NCBI GenBank assembly: GCA_003313425.1
Contig: NHZP01000082.1
Location: 98,279-162,278 of the forward strand
Direction: 5' to 3'
Length of the DNA: 64,000 nt
DNA from: Pseudopyrenochaeta lycopersici
Lineage: Eukaryota; Ascomycota; Dothideomycetes; Pleosporales; Pseudopyrenochaetaceae
Position numbers and translations under genes: made by a program. The notes under the pieces are model-generated. The model did no database searches and was not told the DNA's origin. It was given only the letters and a program-made list of their open reading frames with translations. This document shows positions 59,101 to 64,000 of this stretch, piece after piece; within the stretch, counting starts at the first letter, position 1, and each line of letters starts with the position of its first letter.

Positions 59101-60786
59101 TTATAAAATAAAAGTCCTACTACATGCTAGAGAACCTATCTATAGTAAGTATTTAACTCTTCTCTTATATTATGCTTTATATTTATATATATAGAAATTA
59201 ATAGCTAGTCTTTTACTAGGTCTATCTTTATAGGTTTGTAGTACTCTTCTAATTTAGCGTTAGGACTTAGATCTCCTATAAGAGTTATACTCTACTATAG
59301 TAATTCTTTTTATCTATACCCCCTAAGCTTACGAAACGAGGTGCTTAATAGTAACTAGCCCTAGATAGCCTAATTACTTATACTAGAGTAAGGCTAATAC
59401 CTTTTATGCGGCTCTTTCTATTTATAACGTTATCTTATAAGTATAATTAGAAGCCTAGTATATTAGTTAATACTTAATTACTTATTAGCTATAAATCTTA
59501 GTAAGACTTCTAATAATTATTCTGTCTACATTCTTAAGTATAGTTAGTTTAATTTTAGTATCCTACTATATACCTCTCTACCTTAATAATTAGAATAATA
59601 CTAGATTATAGTATAGGTTAAGGCATAGAGCTACGTTATATAACGTTAGTCTGTTAATTCCTTACTGCCCTATAAGAGTTAGCTTAATTAACCTGTACTC
59701 CTTAACCTATATCTTTATATTACCTACCTATATAAAGTCTCTATATATAGGTAGTCTAAAGTTATAGAGTCTATTAGGGTCGTTTATTATATAATAGGTT
59801 AAACCTAAGTTAAGAATAAATAAATATCTTAATAAGTAATTATTAAAGTTAGTTCTAAATAACGCTAAGATAAAGGCGGTATCTATATTTATAATACTTT
59901 ATCCTTCTAGTTAATTATCTAGCACCTCTAGATTAAGAGTGTGTAAATTTTTTATAATTAGTATATTTATATAGAGTTTACTTTACTCTTATAAGAGACC
60001 CTAGAACTTAAGATCTTACTCTTACTTTATTCTTACGTAGTTCTCTAGTATAAGTTTTAGTTTAAACTATTCTAGCGCCTTATTAGGGTGTATATAGTAA
60101 TACTCCTTAAGTAAATAGCGTATCTCGCATACTAAGTACTTAGAGCTTCTAACTTTACTAGATAGCTCTTAGTCTAAGGATAATCTCTTTATCTCCTTCT
60201 AACTACATTAATCTTAGAGTCTGCCCTGCTTTTATAGATTTAGAGTACTAGGTTTATAGAGGTTTTCCTTCTTATTTCCTTATATGCTTTCTAAATTATC
60301 TGCCTAAAACACTAAGTTATCTAATACTGTATATATACTTTATATCTACCTATTTTCTAAGGCTTTATTATAACTATATAGTCTCTAAACTACTTTATTA
60401 TCTCGCAGCGTGTAATACTAAGAGTAAATTAACTAGTATCCTAAAATAAGGTAGCCTATGTAGGTACTATATTCTATACTATAACTATAAAGTCTTTAGT
60501 AACTAAGTTTATATCTTTTACCTTAGTAACTCTTTTTACCTCTACTTATATTATAGCTTAATTAGAATGAGTAAGCTACAGATCCTAGTTAGCTGTATTT
60601 CTTATTAGCTTTAGTAATTTAAGGTATTAGTCTCGCGCGCGTTTATGTTTAATTTACTTATCTATACTAACTATATCTATAAAGTTCTTAATCTATTTAC
60701 GCGGGCTTTACTTTATCTTATAGTATATTTCCTGTAGGTAAGGTAAGATAGTAGATTATATAAAGATTATAATCTCCCTAATAGTG
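56156..60786 (-). mobile_element. Copia element 2, minus orientation, truncated and RIP-degraded
   Basis: The LTR at 56156-56366 (TGTCAGATTC..CTGACA) is followed by about 4.4 kb that parallels element 1 (40030-44400) base by base apart from RIP-type changes. The RT motif near 57430-57460 again reads Y-V-D-N. Similarity stops abruptly at 60786 within the gag-proximal region, so the second LTR is missing. The LTR middle (about 56236-56345) does not match the other LTRs. Confidence 0.88.
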
Positions 60787-61345
60787 TGCCGTTGCACAGG
60801 GTACCTGGGCAATCAGGTGATGATAGGTTTCCTTTGTCAGCGAAATTTGGTGATAAGACTTGGAGATGCGAGAGATTTCAACCTCATGCACCAAACCTCA
60901 TGCACCATGCACCACACACCACGATAATTCACTTCAAAACTGAGATTTTGCAAAGTAGCTAGTGCATTAGCTACGTCAATTCAATGAGATTTCAGACCAT
61001 TTTTGTTTATTACTTTTAATTAGGCTCCATACTTACCTTCGTTTCTAGCAGACTGCACAGGCAGGGCTGCTCCTATTATTCACGCACGTTTAATTCTAAC
61101 GTTACCTCTCATTCATAACACTAGAACTGCGGGATTATGCTGAACCACCTTATTAACTCCACAAATAATAGCGAAGCCTAAAGGGCACAACAGTCTGTTC
61201 TAGTTAGGCTATAGCTAATAAGAGCAGAAAGAGCCTACATGGCATTAAACTGTTAACGTCGAAAACACAAATATAAGAGCGCTACATTAGGATACAGAGA
61301 TCATAGGATCACCTAGAAAGAGCTGGGTGTCTGTTTAACCCTAAA
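60787..61345. other. Normal-composition segment between transposons, no gene seen
   Basis: After the Copia break, composition is less AT-biased. It includes direct repeats of CCTCATGCACCA (60890-60915). No open frame of note and no terminus recognised. Confidence 0.4.
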
Positions 61346-61457
61346 GAACCTTTAAGAGGGATAGCGCTGTTGCGGCCAACCTTCGGAACCTTTAAGAGGG
61401 ATAGCGCTGTTGCGGCCAACCTTCAGAACCTTTAAGAGGGATAGCGCTGTTGCGGCT
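61346..61457 (+). repeat. 40-bp tandem repeat, about 2.8 copies
   Basis: Units begin GAACCTTTAAGAGGGATAGC at 61346, 61386 and 61426. The first two are identical over almost the whole unit, and the third ends after TTGCGGC. The unit contains AGCGCT. Unmutated, function unknown. Confidence 0.93.
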
Positions 61458-61499
61458 ACCCCCTCTACATTTTTAGAGCTAAGATTTAACAGGGACCAG

Positions 61500-64000
61500 C
61501 TCTATTAAGGCTGTATCCTTGTTATCTTACTATAACAAATTAAGACTTCCTATAAGATGAGCGGAAGCTAACTTAGTAGCAGGATAAGAAATAACAAAAA
61601 CAAAAATAAGATAACAGGGAACAGAAACAAGAATAGCTATAAACGATTAAGAAATAATTTAGAAGTAGTATAGTATTAGATTTTAGTTAATTATTAGCGT
61701 TAGTAAGGAACTGCCTAGTAGTTGCAGTCTCCTTATTTAGTTATACTAAAGGGCTGCAGCAGCCTATTTAGGATTCAGCCTTTAGCTATCCTTATAGCTA
61801 ACTTAACACTAGATTCGCTGTTATTTAGATTAGACCTTACGCCTGCTATTAAGGTTATTAAAAAACACACTATAGATACTAGTAAAGTACTTATACCTAT
61901 AAGGCTAGTAAGGAAAGACTTTCTATTTATAAGAAAAGACATTACTAAGTTCCTAGATAACTTTAATTACTAGGTAGATAATAGCAGCTATAATAACTAT
62001 TAAAAGATAAGAATTCTTCTAGACTTCTATAACACTATATACAGAAGCTTTATTAAGAAAATAAGGCTATATAGGGTACTAGACTAGAAGAAGCTTTAAG
62101 AAGTAATAAAAGAGTATTAGTATAATTAAGATATAGCTTAACGCATAGGAACGCGAGCGTTCCTAGAGACCTATATTTCTAAGACGTTAAGAAAATTCCT
62201 AGGGCTATCTAAGTATTTAACTAACTTTGCGGCGTATAGTAACGCTTATATTAAGATAGGCTAGCTATATAAGACAGAGGCTAGCTTCTTTTTTACTAGA
62301 GGCCTCCTAAGAGAAGACTAGGACATAATCTTTATCTATATGTATAAAGGGCTAATTCTAGACAAGCTAGAGAGTTTTAATATTAAGAAGATTTATATGT
62401 ATCTTAAGCGCGTATACTACTAGAGAGAGGGGATAAAATAGATATCCCTTAGCTATATAGAAAGAGAGGCTAAGCTTATATACTAGATCCTAGATTAAGA
62501 AAAGAAAATATTAATAGCTAAGTAACTAAAGGATGTAGTTAATAACTATAAGAAAAGTAAGGTTTAAGAGGAAGCTAGGCCTACTCTTCTACCTAGTGTA
62601 GATCTAGAGGTTTAAGACCTTATTTTAGCCCTTAGTAACTAGAAGATTAGCCTAGCTAAGGTTAATAAGATAATAGTTTATCCTAAACTAGGTTAGATTC
62701 TAAGAAACCTAGCTACGTACGCGTACTTTATTAGCTAAGTTATCTTAAGAGATAATGCTAAGCAGCTACTATTAGAAAGGAATAATAGCTCTTACGTAAT
62801 AACAGCTCCTTGTAACTTAAATTCTTAGTAAGGCGCGATTACTATCTAAGGCCGTGAATATTAAAACACTTATAATATGTGCAAGCTTTATAGTTATATT
62901 ACTAGAGAATATAAGCTATATTAGCTGCTTTTACATCTTAGCTAGATTAGCTTTAAGTAGAACAGAGAAGTTAGATATAAGACTTACTATTTTAGTCCTT
63001 CGCATAAGAGGTTAGGGCAAATCTAAGGAACTACACTCTAAACGCTGCAGCTCTATTAGTTAAAATAGAAAATTTAGGAGTATTATAGAGTTACTAATAA
63101 TATTCTAGATTAACTAGCGTTAGTAGTATATCTAGAGAAGTTTAATAGAGTAGACTTAAGGCCTACTTAATATTAAAAGCTTAGACTACTAGCTGTGTAG
63201 TAATAGAAGGTAGTTAGTCCTAATACGAATACAGTTATAGAAGATAGATATAGCAGAACAGCTATAAGCCTAGCTAAGGATCTTCTAAACTTTTAGAACG
63301 TTAGGATATTACTAAGAGGCTTAACTAAGGCGTGTTTTACCCTTAATAAGGTTACATCTTAGGATATTATTCTTAGTGCTTTTAAGGAAAGAGTAGTAAA
63401 TACTAGCTTAACTTATATAGTAACACGCTCCTAAACGCGTTAGAATGTTAAGAAAGATCTAGTTCTTAAAAAAGTTAGGCAGAGTAAAGTTTAGAAGTAA
63501 GCTCCTGCTAAACCTCCTTATTCTAAGCAACTAAAGTAAGTTATAGTTAAGAACTATTATATACCTACTATAAGAGATAATACTATATTTAAACTAATAG
63601 ATATTAAGGAATTTAAGTAAGTAGAGCTAATTCTATTCGCTAGCTAAGCCTATAATAAGCTATTCTCTCTTATATAGCTTCTAGATAATAATAGAAGCTT
63701 TTAGGATTTAAAAGCTAAGCCTAAATTTATTAGTTAGAATAAGAAAAAGAAGAACTAGAATAATAGCCTTACTAATATAGAGCTCTGTTATTTACTAGGC
63801 CTGTATCTAAACTGTATTACTACTACTATACTACGTTAAGAGGTATATAGTGTAACTTTTAGGGACCTTATAAGCTAATATTAGCTTTAAAAATAAGTTA
63901 GAAATATATTAAAAGTAATTAATAAGCCTGCTGCGTTGTTAGCTAGCGTAAACGCTGTAGAATTAAGTATTAGGCCGGCCAGCTAATTAGTAATCGCTAG
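61500..64000 (+). mobile_element. RIP-degraded coding-like sequence, probably a retroelement, family unassigned
   Basis: Plus-strand coding bias is visible across 61720-63930, with Gln positions as stops. One open piece (61722-61973) has no recognised motif. Segments such as K-F-L-G-L-S-K-Y-L-T-N-F-A near 62190 and a Cys-containing stretch near 62870 resemble gag-type or other element ORFs only loosely. The element runs beyond the window end. Confidence 0.45.

Noticed and set aside
1..64000. tRNA, rRNA, CRISPR arrays, bacterial operon signals
   Set aside because: None seen. Introns, RIP and retroelements mark this as fungal nuclear DNA, so Shine-Dalgarno sites and CRISPR are not expected.

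Overview
The window looks like a filamentous ascomycete (Pezizomycotina) chromosome segment. It has two blocks of normal, intron-containing protein genes, and one isolated gene between them. All are embedded in tens of kilobases of very AT-rich, transposon-derived DNA. The repeats carry the signature of repeat-induced point mutation (RIP): conserved transposase and polymerase motifs stay readable, but glutamine codons have become TAG/TAA and catalytic Asp codons have become Asn (C to T and G to A, mostly in CA/TG dinucleotides). Gene introns are 46-219 nt (most about 50-70) with GT..AG ends. I placed them by eye from reading frame and family conservation.

Left block (1-13.9 kb) is a catabolic gene cluster. 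It holds the end of a Baeyer-Villiger monooxygenase (BVMO), a short-chain dehydrogenase (SDR), an HpcH/HpaI-type aldolase, a second SDR, a cyclase/formamidase-like hydrolase, an acyl-CoA ligase, a fused HMG-CoA-lyase/enoyl-CoA-hydratase protein and, divergently, an acyl-CoA carboxylase beta subunit. Ligase, carboxylase, hydratase and lyase form the set used in leucine (liu) and acyclic terpene (atu) degradation to get past a beta-methyl branch. Three of these proteins end in PTS1-type tripeptides (AHL, ARL, ARL), which suggests a peroxisomal route.

14.5-23.6 kb holds pogo-like DNA transposons and an inverted pair of chromodomain Gypsy remnants. 23.7-25.2 kb is an island with an NmrA-like NAD(P)-binding reductase. 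25.5-46.4 kb is nested transposons: a Fot1/pogo element with perfect 44-bp termini; a second TA-flanked element split by a 10-kb Gypsy element that itself carries a pogo in one LTR and a Tc1 inside; and a Copia inserted in another Copia.

Right block (46.4-54.1 kb) holds a small unassigned gene, an SDR, a frameshifted lactone-hydrolase-like alpha/beta hydrolase and a complete BVMO. That is the order of chemistry alcohol to ketone to lactone to hydroxy acid. 54.3-64.0 kb is again RIP-degraded transposons (pogo, Copia, an unidentified retroelement) with a short 40-bp tandem repeat.

A palindromic CGG-N9-CCG site lies 113-291 bp upstream of genes in the left block, the NmrA island and the right block (seven sites). 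This suggests one zinc-cluster regulator ties the dispersed genes together. The working hypothesis is a peroxisomal pathway for a cyclic, methyl-branched (monoterpenoid-like) compound. The substrate is inferred, not shown.
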